This document shows, in pieces, positions 25,710 through 33,494 of a stretch of DNA of 64,000 nt. Position 1 is the stretch's first letter. Each line of letters starts with the position of its first letter. Made by a program: the position numbers and the translations under genes. Source of the DNA: G963691835 sp963691835 (GTDB lineage: Bacteria; Pseudomonadota; Alphaproteobacteria; Thalassobaculales; Thalassobaculaceae); the NCBI GenBank assembly GCA_963691835.1, contig OY829383.1:3968001-4032000 (forward strand). The letters are read 5' to 3'. The notes under the pieces are model-generated. The model saw only the letters and a program-made list of their open reading frames with translations. It searched no databases and was not told the DNA's origin.

Positions 25710-27151
25710 CCGGAGCGGCACCGAGGATTGATGTTCGCCGGATCGAGATCTTCGAACGCGGCGTCAAAATGCGGCTGCCGTTTCGCTATGGCAACGTGAC
25801 GCTGAGCGAGGGGACCCAGGCCTTCGTCCGCATCGAGGTCGCCATCGAAGACGAGAGCGGAGGATGGTTGGCAGCGAAAGGCGTATCCGCTGAGCTCTTG
25901 GCGCCGAAGTGGTTCGACAAGTCGCCTGGGCTTTCGAACGACGATACCGTCGATCAATTGAGACAGTCCCTCTCGCTTGCTGCGAGCGCCTATGGCGAGG
26001 CACTGCCGAAAACCGCATTCGGTCATTTCTCGGAACGGTACGACGCGCAGATCCGCGAGGGACGAGCGGCCGGAATGCCGCCACTCGCAGCCGGCTTCGG
26101 GCCCGCGTTGCTCGACAAGGCGATACTGGACGGGCTGTCAAAAGCCGTGGAGCGGTCTCCCGCTGATGTACTTCGATCGAACCTGATCGGCGTGACACCG
26201 GACCTGACGGCCGATCTGGATGCGGAGGACGTCCGGGGCACCCTTGCGGAGATCCGGCCAGGTGGATCGATCGCCGCCCGGCACACGGTTGGCCTGCTGG
26301 ATCCGCTTGTCGATGGGGACCGCGACGAGCCGGTCAAAGATGGGCTCCCGGAAACGCTGGAAGAGGTCATCGCCGCCTATGGGCAAACCCACTTCAAGCT
26401 CAAAGTCGGGGGAAACGCCGCCGATGACGCGGCCAGACTGGCCAGAATAGCGGGCGTTTTGGATCAACTCGACGGGCCATATGCGGTCACGATTGATGGA
26501 AACGAGCAGTACTCAGACGTCGAGGGCCTGACGGATCTTCTGGATCGGTGCGAGGCGGACCCGGCTCTGTCGCGGTTGATGGGATCGTTGCTGTTCATAG
26601 AGCAGCCTCTCGACCGGGGGGCGACGCTGACAAGCGATCTGTCCGCCATTGCAACGCGCTACCCTTTGATGATCGATGAATCCGACGGCGAGGTCGGTGT
26701 TTTCTCCAGCGCCCAGAAGCTTGGGTATTCTGGCGTATCATCAAAGAGTTGCAAGGGGTATTTCAAGTCGATTCTGAATCTGGCGAGATGCCGGAAATCC
26801 GCCCGTGAGGTGCCGGGCCCGAAGTTGTTCTTGAGCGGGGAGGATCTGTCCTGTCAGGCGGGGCTGGCCGTTCAACAGTCCCTGGGATTGGTCGACATGC
26901 TCGGCATTCGCCACGTGGAGCGCAACGGGCACCATTACGTGTTCGGCCTTCGGGGGCATCCGGAAACGGAGCAACAGGCATTTAGAGAAGCCTATCCCGG
27001 CCTTTACCAATGCGTAGCAGGGACGACCTGCCTGCAGATCCACGGCGGTCAGGTCGATACAAGCGGCTTGGTCGACCAACCGGGTTTTGCGAGCACGGCT
27101 GAACCGGCTTGGGGCGAGATGAGGCGCGTCAGGGTCGTCGAAGGGGGCTGA
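25706..27151 (+). CDS. Enolase-superfamily enzyme of unknown substrate
   Basis: This 481-aa protein has an enolase-superfamily barrel and is about 80-100 aa longer than common mandelate-racemase or muconate-cycloisomerase members. The barrel motifs are KLK at residues 231-233, metal ligands D264 (TIDGNEQY), E299 (LFIEQPL) and D324/E325 (MIDES), and a second lysine site SSKSCKG (K347, K350). This layout, with lysines on the second and sixth strands, is that of the MLE-like subgroup. The extra length lies mainly before the barrel. The start ATG overlaps the previous stop (ATGA). The gnd-gntK-oxidase context suggests acid-sugar chemistry, but the reaction is not assigned. Confidence 0.8.
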   Translation: MTGAAPRIDVRRIEIFERGVKMRLPFRYGNVTLSEGTQAFVRIEVAIEDESGGWLAAKGVSAELLAPKWFDKSPGLSNDDTVDQLRQSLSLAASAYGEALPKTAFGHFSERYDAQIREGRAAGMPPLAAGFGPALLDKAILDGLSKAVERSPADVLRSNLIGVTPDLTADLDAEDVRGTLAEIRPGGSIAARHTVGLLDPLVDGDRDEPVKDGLPETLEEVIAAYGQTHFKLKVGGNAADDAARLARIAGVLDQLDGPYAVTIDGNEQYSDVEGLTDLLDRCEADPALSRLMGSLLFIEQPLDRGATLTSDLSAIATRYPLMIDESDGEVGVFSSAQKLGYSGVSSKSCKGYFKSILNLARCRKSAREVPGPKLFLSGEDLSCQAGLAVQQSLGLVDMLGIRHVERNGHHYVFGLRGHPETEQQAFREAYPGLYQCVAGTTCLQIHGGQVDTSGLVDQPGFASTAEPAWGEMRRVRVVEGG

Positions 27152-27206
27152 CGAACAGCCGCGTCGATACCATCTGGTAGCCGTACCGGACCGCCAGGAG
27201 GAAACG

Positions 27207-28349
27207 ATGCCCATCACCGATGTCACCCGAAGAGGTTTGATGCTTGGGTCCGCCGCGGTCCTGGCTGCACCTGCGGTGGCCCGCGCCCGGAGCCGGGTGG
27301 AACGCACAGACAATGCAACGTTTCGGGCCGAGGTGGTCGCAGACGGTCTCGAATCCCCTTGGGCGCTCGCTTTCCTGCCCAATGGCGACATGCTGGTCAC
27401 GGAAAAGCCCGGGCGGCTCCGCATTGTTCGCAATGGAGAGGTCCTGCGCCGTCCCATCGGCGGCCTGCCGGATGATCTGGAGGCGGTCGGCCAAGGCGGG
27501 CTTCTCGACGTTGTCCCGCATCCCCGTTTCCAAGAGAACGGCCTCATCTATCTCAGCTATGCGGCCAGGTTCAATGACGGGCACCTGACCCAGGTCGCTG
27601 TGGGTCAGCTTGACGGCGGCAATCTGGTCGGGACCCGTGTTCTGCTGAAAGCCACACCCGTCGGCTACGGGGGCAGGCATTTCGGCTCCCGCATGGTGTT
27701 TCATCCTGACGGGACGCTCTACATCACCTTCGGCGAGCGGGGCAGCCCGAACCGATCCCAGAAGCTTGATGACTTCGCCGGGACCGTTGCGCGGATCAAC
27801 GACGACGGCAGCATTCCAGCGGACAATCCATTTGTGGGCCGGTCCGATGTGCCGCCTGCGATCTACTCTTACGGTCACCGGAATCCCCAGGGTATGGCGC
27901 TGCAGCCGGGCACCGGGCGGGTTTGGCTGCATGAGCACGGCCCCCGCGGCGGCGATGAGGTCAACATCGTCCGGGCCGGGCGCAACTACGGTTGGCCGGT
28001 CATCACCCACGGCGTGAACTATGACGGCTCCGAGATCAGCCCCTTGACCGCCAAGGACGGTATGGAGCAGCCGGAGTGGTACTGGGTCCCTTCCATCGCA
28101 CCGTCAGGCATGGCCTTCTATGACGGTGATGCTTTCCCGGGTTGGCAGGGCAATGCTCTTGTCGGCGCGTTGAGATCACGGCTGTTGGCCCGTCTGAGCG
28201 TGGAGGATGACAAGGTCGTCGCGGAAGAACGGATGCTGACAGACATGGGTGCCCGGATCCGCGATGTGCGCCAGGGTCCGGACGGTTTGGTTTATCTGCT
28301 GACCGACGCTTGGGACGGCGCGTTGATGACCCTCAGTCCGGTTGGATAG
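27207..28349 (+). CDS. PQQ-dependent aldose sugar dehydrogenase, Tat-exported
   Basis: This periplasmic soluble quinoprotein of 380 aa oxidises aldoses to lactones. The N-terminus TRRGLMLGSAAVLAAPAVARA is a Tat-type signal with a clear cleavage site. The beta-propeller shows ESPWALAFLPNGDMLVTE, the GQGGLLDVVPHP turn, GHRNPQGMALQPGTG and HEHGPRGGDEVNIV, hallmarks of the Asd/YliI (GDH-B-like) family. A strong AGGAGG precedes ATG 27207. Together with gluconokinase and gnd upstream, it forms a direct oxidation route for sugars. No PQQ synthesis genes are in the window. Confidence 0.92.
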   Translation: MPITDVTRRGLMLGSAAVLAAPAVARARSRVERTDNATFRAEVVADGLESPWALAFLPNGDMLVTEKPGRLRIVRNGEVLRRPIGGLPDDLEAVGQGGLLDVVPHPRFQENGLIYLSYAARFNDGHLTQVAVGQLDGGNLVGTRVLLKATPVGYGGRHFGSRMVFHPDGTLYITFGERGSPNRSQKLDDFAGTVARINDDGSIPADNPFVGRSDVPPAIYSYGHRNPQGMALQPGTGRVWLHEHGPRGGDEVNIVRAGRNYGWPVITHGVNYDGSEISPLTAKDGMEQPEWYWVPSIAPSGMAFYDGDAFPGWQGNALVGALRSRLLARLSVEDDKVVAEERMLTDMGARIRDVRQGPDGLVYLLTDAWDGALMTLSPVG

Positions 28350-28365
28350 TGCCCTGAGACGAAAC

Positions 28366-28788
28366 CTACTTCTTCCAGAGACCCAGGCCTGCCGCTCTTG
28401 CTGAGGCCTCGGCTTCCCTGTAGCTCTCGCCGTCGTTCGCCGGCACGGCCCAGCCTTCGGCGATCACCCTCAAGGACAGATCCAAACCGCCGACCTCGCA
28501 TTTACCGACACCCTTCATCACCACAGTGCAGGTGACGACCCGCCCGGCAATCGTCTCCTCCAGGAAGGTTCGAGAGGCAGCACCACAGAGCCACGGCAAG
28601 CTGCCTCGGCGGCATTTCTGTCGCGCGGAGCGTGCGACGATGCCGTGGAGCCGCAAAACGGCCGTGTCGAACTGAAGGGTACCGCCGTCCAGGATGTCGG
28701 GCCGGCCCGACACGGTTTCCTCCGCACTGCAGGCGGTCAGCCCAAGGATGAAGGTTGCGGCGAGGGTGGGAATGAGACGCTTGATCAT
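28366..28788 (-). CDS. Lipoprotein with a degenerate staphylococcal-nuclease-like domain
   Basis: From ATG 28788 the 140-aa product has a lipoprotein signal ending LGLTAC (C20), so it is membrane-anchored in the cell envelope. The rest matches the thermonuclease (SNase) fold: RLHGIVARSARQKC, LPWLCGAASRTFLEE, VVTCTVV, LRVIAEGWAVPAN, then AEASARAAGLGLWKK. The usual GIDAPE calcium and catalytic segment reads GIVARS, and the arginine before the second cysteine is missing, so nuclease activity is unlikely. It is convergent with the PQQ dehydrogenase gene. Confidence 0.75.
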   Translation of the reverse strand: MIKRLIPTLAATFILGLTACSAEETVSGRPDILDGGTLQFDTAVLRLHGIVARSARQKCRRGSLPWLCGAASRTFLEETIAGRVVTCTVVMKGVGKCEVGGLDLSLRVIAEGWAVPANDGESYREAEASARAAGLGLWKK

Positions 28789-28946
28789 GCTCGGAATGTT
28801 AACACCCAGCCAAAGAACGGACGACCCTCTCAGATAGCCGGGTGCCATGCGCGTTGCCTGGGAACGGGACACCCGGCTAAGATCCCGCTCACGATGTCGG
28901 CCCGAAAGATGGGTCGCCGCCCGCCGATATGAATCTGGAGACGACT

Positions 28947-29168
28947 ATGGTCGGCATCACCGACGATGTGCCCGGTGGCGCCCAGAGCAGCCCCAGGGAA
29001 GCCCAGGAACAGCGGGACGTTGAGCGCGTTTCGGTCATCCTGAAAGAGGCTCTGATCTTCCTTGTCCTGGTCATTGTGGGTCTCGCCACGCTTCCATTCG
29101 TCGTTGAAGCGCAGATGCTGCAGGATACCTGGCTGTCGATCTGCGCCGCGGTCGGTCTCGGCGGCTGA
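28947..29168 (+). CDS. Small single-pass membrane protein, unknown
   Basis: This possible 73-aa protein starts at ATG 28947, with GGAG 7 bases upstream; an ATG at 28929 is also in frame. A charged N-terminal half (REAQEQRDVERVSV) leads into one hydrophobic helix (LIFLVLVIVGLATLPFVVEA). I recognise no family. The reading frame, helix pattern and ribosome-binding site support expression, but it could be spurious. It lies between the divergent lipoprotein and the M81 peptidase gene. Confidence 0.4.
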   Translation: MVGITDDVPGGAQSSPREAQEQRDVERVSVILKEALIFLVLVIVGLATLPFVVEAQMLQDTWLSICAAVGLGG

Positions 29169-29219
29169 TCGCCACACTCTCTCCATCGCTCAGACATTCT
29201 AGCCGTCCGGGAGGACTCC

Positions 29220-30719
29220 ATGGCCCGAATCCTGGTTGGCGGGTTCCAACACGAGACCAATACCTTCGCGCCATCAAAAGCCGATCTTACTGCGTTCAAG
29301 AGCCCTGGCGGCTGGCCCGCCATGGTATCCGGGCCCGACCTGTTCGATGCCGTGTCCGGGATCAACCTGCCGATTGCTGGGTTCTGCCAGGAGATGGCCT
29401 CGCGGGGACATGATCTCGTGCCCAGCACATGGGCGTCCGCCAGTCCTTCAGCCGAAGTGACGGAGGAGGCGTACGAGACCATTGCCGGTCAGATCGTCGA
29501 TGCCGTTCGGCGCGCTGACGGGCTGGATGCGGTCTATCTGTGCCTTCACGGCGCCATGGTGGCGGAGCGCTACGAGGATGGGGAAGGCGAGTTGCTTCGG
29601 CGCGTGCGGGACGTGGTCGGACCCGATATGCCTGTTGTGGCGAGCCTGGATCTCCACGCCAACGTGACCCCGGAAATGATGGATCATGCGGACGCGTTGA
29701 TCGCCTTCCGCACCTATCCGCATGTGGACATGGCTTACACCGGTCTCCGGGTTGCCCGGCACTTGGACGAAACACTGAACGGCCACGCGATGCCGTGGCG
29801 GGCCTTTCGACAGCTCGATTTTCTCATTCCGCTGGTCTGGCAGTGCACCATGGCCGAGCCTGCTGCAGGGATTTACAAGCTCCTGGCCGAAGTGGAGATG
29901 GAAACCGGCGCGGTCTTATCCTTCACGCCCGGATTTCCAGCCGCCGACATCCACCACTGTGGGCCGGCCGTCTTCGGCATGGCGGATGATGAAGCGGTCG
30001 CGCAGATCGCTGTTGATCGGATTGCAGATGCTGTTGAGGCCGAGGAGAAGGCCTTCGCCGGGACCTTGTTCGATCCGGCCGCCGCTGTTCGGGAAGCCAT
30101 GCGTCTCTCCGCCGGGAAGAGTCGCCCGGTTGTGATCGCAGATACCCAGGATAATCCCGGGGCCGGCGGAGACTCGGATACCACCGGGATGCTGCGGGCC
30201 TTGGTGGGGGAGGGAGCCGAGAATGCGGCCATCGGTGTGATGGTCGATCCCGCTGCGGCGGAGGCGGCTCACGCGGCTGGAATTGGGGCGGAGATCACGG
30301 TGGGGCTTGGCGGCAAGTCCAGGATCCCCGGAGATGCCCCGTTTGAGGCGAGTTTTCGGGTCGAGGCGCTGTCAGACGGTCAATTCACGGCGACCGGACC
30401 ATTCTATTCCGGTGCCCGCATGCGCTTGGGGCCGAGCGCACGGCTCTCGATCGGTGGTGTCGAGATCGTCGTAGCCAGCCGCAAGGTTCAAATGGCCGAT
30501 CGTGAGATGTATCGCTTCGTTGGGATAGCACCCGAGGAGAAGCGCATTCTGGTCAACAAGAGCTCCGTCCACTTCCGGGCCGACTTCGCGCCGATCGCTG
30601 AGGAGATCCTGATCGCGACGGCACCTGGTCCGATGATCGCGGATCCGGAATTGTTGGACTGGCGCAGGCTTCGTTCCGGGATCCGTCTGTCGCCAAACGG
30701 CCGCGTTCACACGGGCTAG
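29220..30719 (+). CDS. M81 family metallopeptidase (MlrC-like)
   Basis: This 499-aa protein has the microcystinase C (MlrC/DUF1485) architecture. The N-terminal metal-binding domain shows GGFQHETNTFAP, LHGAMVAE, SLDLHANVTPEMM and FRTYPHVDM, where the H, D and H residues bind zinc. The C-terminal domain contains DNPGAGGDSDTTGMLRAL and SVHFRADFAPIAEEIL. MlrC degrades linear microcystin peptides, but relatives are widespread in bacteria that never meet microcystin and probably hydrolyse other amides. GGGAGG precedes the ATG. Confidence 0.93.
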   Translation: MARILVGGFQHETNTFAPSKADLTAFKSPGGWPAMVSGPDLFDAVSGINLPIAGFCQEMASRGHDLVPSTWASASPSAEVTEEAYETIAGQIVDAVRRADGLDAVYLCLHGAMVAERYEDGEGELLRRVRDVVGPDMPVVASLDLHANVTPEMMDHADALIAFRTYPHVDMAYTGLRVARHLDETLNGHAMPWRAFRQLDFLIPLVWQCTMAEPAAGIYKLLAEVEMETGAVLSFTPGFPAADIHHCGPAVFGMADDEAVAQIAVDRIADAVEAEEKAFAGTLFDPAAAVREAMRLSAGKSRPVVIADTQDNPGAGGDSDTTGMLRALVGEGAENAAIGVMVDPAAAEAAHAAGIGAEITVGLGGKSRIPGDAPFEASFRVEALSDGQFTATGPFYSGARMRLGPSARLSIGGVEIVVASRKVQMADREMYRFVGIAPEEKRILVNKSSVHFRADFAPIAEEILIATAPGPMIADPELLDWRRLRSGIRLSPNGRVHTG

Positions 30720-30720
30720 A

Positions 30721-30747
30721 GGCGCACCCTCAGAAGGTTGGTGCGCC
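30721..30747. terminator. Inverted repeat between convergent genes
   Basis: GGCGCACC (30721-30728) pairs perfectly with GGTGCGCC (30740-30747) across an 11-base loop. It sits directly after the M81 peptidase stop and overlaps the 3' end of the GFA gene. No U-tract follows, so it may be a weak bidirectional terminator or mRNA 3'-end stabiliser. Confidence 0.4.
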
Positions 30748-31149
30748 CTCCCAGGTGTCGTGGAGCGTCAGCCCGTCCGCGAGGCGCACGGACGGATGCT
30801 TCGAGCGGAGATAGATATGCTCCGTTGCCGAGTAGGCCGTTGGGTCATCAAGGCTCGAAACCCAAAGCGAGACGTGCTTTGACGGATCGTCATAGATGAA
30901 GGCGAGGACGGTGCCGCAGGTATCGCAGAACCCTCTGCGTGTTCCCGGTCCCGTTCGATACTCCGCGATCGCTTTGCCGCTGAAACTGACGGTCTCCAGA
31001 CGGCACTGCACGGCGACCACATAGTGCGCCCCGGAGATTTTCTGACAGGTCGTGCAATGGCACCCGACGACTGCAGATGGAGGCTCTGAGATCGCGTACC
31101 GGATGGCGCCGCAGTAGCACCCACCACACGCCTCGAAACCGTCGTTCAT
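30730..31149 (-). CDS. GFA family (CENP-V/GFA) zinc-binding protein, single domain
   Basis: This is a 139-aa GFA (glutathione-dependent formaldehyde-activating fold) protein. Zinc ligands are visible as CYCGAIRY, GCHCTTCQKISG and FCDTCGTVLAF, giving the two cysteine clusters of the beta-fold. Despite the family name, most members have no proven activity on S-hydroxymethylglutathione. Its start overlaps the stop of the upstream two-domain GFA gene by 4 bases, so the two are co-translated. The C-terminal part lacks other domains. Confidence 0.93.
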   Translation of the reverse strand: MNDGFEACGGCYCGAIRYAISEPPSAVVGCHCTTCQKISGAHYVVAVQCRLETVSFSGKAIAEYRTGPGTRRGFCDTCGTVLAFIYDDPSKHVSLWVSSLDDPTAYSATEHIYLRSKHPSVRLADGLTLHDTWEGAPTF

Positions 31150-32000
31150 GTCTCTGGGCCGTCGGCGATTGAGCCAGGATAGCGTGGGAGGTCATCCCCG
31201 AAGGAGAGCCATTCGGGCATGGACCGGGTGAACTGATGAAGTGCTGGTGCCACCCGACCCGGTGTGTCGAGCGCGGGGATTTGGATCTCGGCGATGTCAG
31301 CGCGTTTAAGTGGCTCAAAGAAAACCGTGCTTCCACAAATCCCGCAGAAGCGGCGCGCCCCGTTCTCAGAGTTCTGATAGGCGACGGTATCGCCCTTCAG
31401 ATGCCGGAACTGGGCTGTCGGCCAGATGGCCCAGGCTGAGGTGAAGGATCCCGTAACGCCCCGACAGGTCGTGCAGTGACATAGTGCCGACTTCGCTGGC
31501 GGTCCCTCGACAGAGAAGCGGACAGCGCCGCAGCGGCATCCGCCCTCCAGCACCTCACCATCTTTGACGGGGTCGGTCCTGCCTCGCTCGTTTACCTCGT
31601 ATCCGGGGCGAACGTGGATATGGGGGTCGACGCGGCACCAGGAGATCACATTGCCGAAGTGAACATGGCTTTCGGGATTGAGGCCGGACGGATCATCGAA
31701 AGTGGCTCCTGCGACATCGACCTCGTCGAGATCATGCATCTTGAAGGTCAGTTTGCCGCCGCACCGGCCGCAAAATGTTCGCTCGGCAAGATCACTGCGG
31801 TATCGGGATGGGGTTCCGCTGATGAAGGCGAAATCGGACGCGGCAACAGTCGACCACGTCGCATACGGGGCGCCGGCGGTCTGGGTGCAATCAATGTAAT
31901 GGCAGTGATCAGAGTGAAGAATGGGACCGGTCACCCGCCAGCGGACATCACCGCAGAGACAGCCGCCCTCTTGGACCGGACTAGGGGATGCGGCTTCCAT
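31146..32000 (-). CDS. Tandem two-domain GFA family protein
   Basis: This 284-aa protein holds two complete GFA domains in a row. Domain 1 (about residues 8-135) has GGCLCGDVRW, CHYIDCTQTAG and RTFCGRCGGKL. Domain 2 (about 150-255) has GGCRCGAVRFSVEG, LCHCTTCRGVTG and RRFCGICGSTVFF. In domain 1 the central CHC of the CxCxxC cluster is CHY, so one zinc ligand is lost, while domain 2 is intact. With the next gene, three GFA domains are encoded in a row. Role unknown; it lies between the GFA gene and xth. Confidence 0.9.
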   Translation of the reverse strand: MEAASPSPVQEGGCLCGDVRWRVTGPILHSDHCHYIDCTQTAGAPYATWSTVAASDFAFISGTPSRYRSDLAERTFCGRCGGKLTFKMHDLDEVDVAGATFDDPSGLNPESHVHFGNVISWCRVDPHIHVRPGYEVNERGRTDPVKDGEVLEGGCRCGAVRFSVEGPPAKSALCHCTTCRGVTGSFTSAWAIWPTAQFRHLKGDTVAYQNSENGARRFCGICGSTVFFEPLKRADIAEIQIPALDTPGRVAPALHQFTRSMPEWLSFGDDLPRYPGSIADGPET

Positions 32001-32001
32001 G

Positions 32002-32772
32002 TCAGCCGTCCAGCTCGATCCATGCGGGGGTGTGGTCTGACGCTTTAGGCTTACCGCGCGGCCCGGTATCGATCCCGGAGGCCACCAAACGGTCTGCCGC
32101 TTGCGGGGACAGCAACAGATGGTCGATCCGAAGCCCGTGGTCCTTCTGCCACGCGCCGCCCTGATAGTCCCAGAATGAGTACTTGTGAGGTTGTTCGTTG
32201 AAGACCCGGTAGGCGTCGATATATCCGGCGTTCAGAATGCGCCTGAAAGCCTGCCGCGATTCAGGTTGGCACAGGGCGTCGTCCGCCCAGCCTTCTGGGT
32301 CATGGACATCGTCATCGGTCGGTACAACGTTGTAATCGCCCGCCAGGACGACGGGGCTTTCCGTATCCAGTAACTCCCTGGCGCGGGCCTCGAGCCGGTC
32401 CATCCAGCCAAGCTTGTAGGGGAACTTCTCGGTTGCGACCGGGTTCCCGTTCGGCAGATAGATGGAGGCGATCCGGATACCGTCGACAGTCGCTTCCAGA
32501 TATCGGGCTTGCTCGTCCGTGTCATCGCCGGGCAGCCGCGCCTCCACGTCCTCCAGCGGGCGCTTCGACAGGATGGCGACACCGTTGTAGGTCTTCTGCC
32601 CATGGGTTGCGACGTTGTAGCCCGCGTCCTCGATCTCCAGGCGCGGGAAGGCATCGTCGACGCACTTGATCTCCTGAAAGACGACGACATCCGGGGCGGC
32701 GCTTGCCAGCCATTCAAGGACATTCGGCAACCGGGCCTTGATGGAATTGACGTTCCAGGTCGCGATTCTCAC
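32002..32772 (-). CDS. xth: Exodeoxyribonuclease III
   Basis: Exonuclease III family enzymes cut DNA at abasic sites and trim 3' ends in base-excision repair. From GTG 32772, which has GGAGG just upstream, the product is 256 aa. It shows IATWNVNSIKARLP, VVVFQEIKC, NGVAILSKRP, LAGDYNVVPTDDDV, LRIDHLLLS and the closing KASDHTPAWIEL, giving the N, E, D-N and D-H catalytic set. A longer frame to 32859 lacks support. The gene runs in the same direction as erpA upstream and the GFA genes downstream. Confidence 0.95.
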   Translation of the reverse strand: MRIATWNVNSIKARLPNVLEWLASAAPDVVVFQEIKCVDDAFPRLEIEDAGYNVATHGQKTYNGVAILSKRPLEDVEARLPGDDTDEQARYLEATVDGIRIASIYLPNGNPVATEKFPYKLGWMDRLEARARELLDTESPVVLAGDYNVVPTDDDVHDPEGWADDALCQPESRQAFRRILNAGYIDAYRVFNEQPHKYSFWDYQGGAWQKDHGLRIDHLLLSPQAADRLVASGIDTGPRGKPKASDHTPAWIELDG

Positions 32773-32880
32773 CAACGCCTCCGTTTTCGTCGGGATGGGT
32801 CCGTCAGTCTGGCCGACGGGCGAAAGCGGAGTGTGGCGGACGCAGCCGCCGCCATGCAAGGGCGGGAATGGAGGTCCGGA

Positions 32881-33240
32881 TCAGATCGAAAAAGAGGTGC
32901 CGCAGCCGCAAGAGGAGGATGCGTTCGGGTTCTCGACTTGGAAAAAGGCGCCGATCAATTCATCCACGAAGTTGAGTTGGGCACCGTTGAGCAGATCCAG
33001 AGACACGTCATCGACCACAACCTGAACGCCATGGTTTTCAAAGACATGGTCGTCTTCGTTCACATCTTGGTCGAACTTAAAGTCGTATTGGAAGCCAGAG
33101 CACCCACCGCCATTCACGGCGACACGCATAAACTGGCCGTCGCCTTTCGCCTCCATTTTCAGAAGCTCGGTGATCCGGCGGGCAGCACTCTCGGTGAGGC
33201 CGAACGTGCGGTCAGGGGTTTGCTGGGCACCGTCGGGCAT
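32881..33240 (-). CDS. erpA: Iron-sulfur cluster insertion protein ErpA (HesB/IscA family)
   Basis: ErpA is an A-type carrier that passes Fe-S clusters to apoproteins. The 119-aa product has the family body LTESAARRITELL, GGCSGFQYDF and the C-terminal SSSCGCGTSF, giving the three conserved cysteines. A longer in-frame start at 33255 is possible, but ATG 33240 fits the family length. It is divergent from dgt, as is common in alphaproteobacteria, and precedes xth. Confidence 0.94.
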   Translation of the reverse strand: MPDGAQQTPDRTFGLTESAARRITELLKMEAKGDGQFMRVAVNGGGCSGFQYDFKFDQDVNEDDHVFENHGVQVVVDDVSLDLLNGAQLNFVDELIGAFFQVENPNASSSCGCGTSFSI

Positions 33241-33261
33241 GGCGCAGGCTCTCAATCATGG

Positions 33262-33278
33262 GCCCGCCGAATGCGGGC
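33262..33278. other. Small perfect hairpin upstream of erpA
   Basis: GCCCGC (33262-33267) and GCGGGC (33273-33278) form a 6-bp perfect stem with a 5-base loop in the divergent gap before erpA and dgt. It falls in the probable 5' leader of erpA. No function is evident, and a stem this short can occur by chance in this GC range. Confidence 0.3.
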
Positions 33279-33494
33279 GCTTCATAGTCAAATGTAATCA
33301 ACTCAATTCAGCCTTCAACAAACATTTCCGGCCGGCTGTGATGCTTATGAAGAACTGTTATCCGGCCCGACGGGTTGGAGAACGGCATGCCAAGGGCTTT
33401 CGGATTGCGGCGAATCGGGGGAATTCGTATGGTCCGGCGTCCAAGCCGGGGTGCAGATGACCACAAGCGTTGCCACACTCCGGTCCAACGTTGG

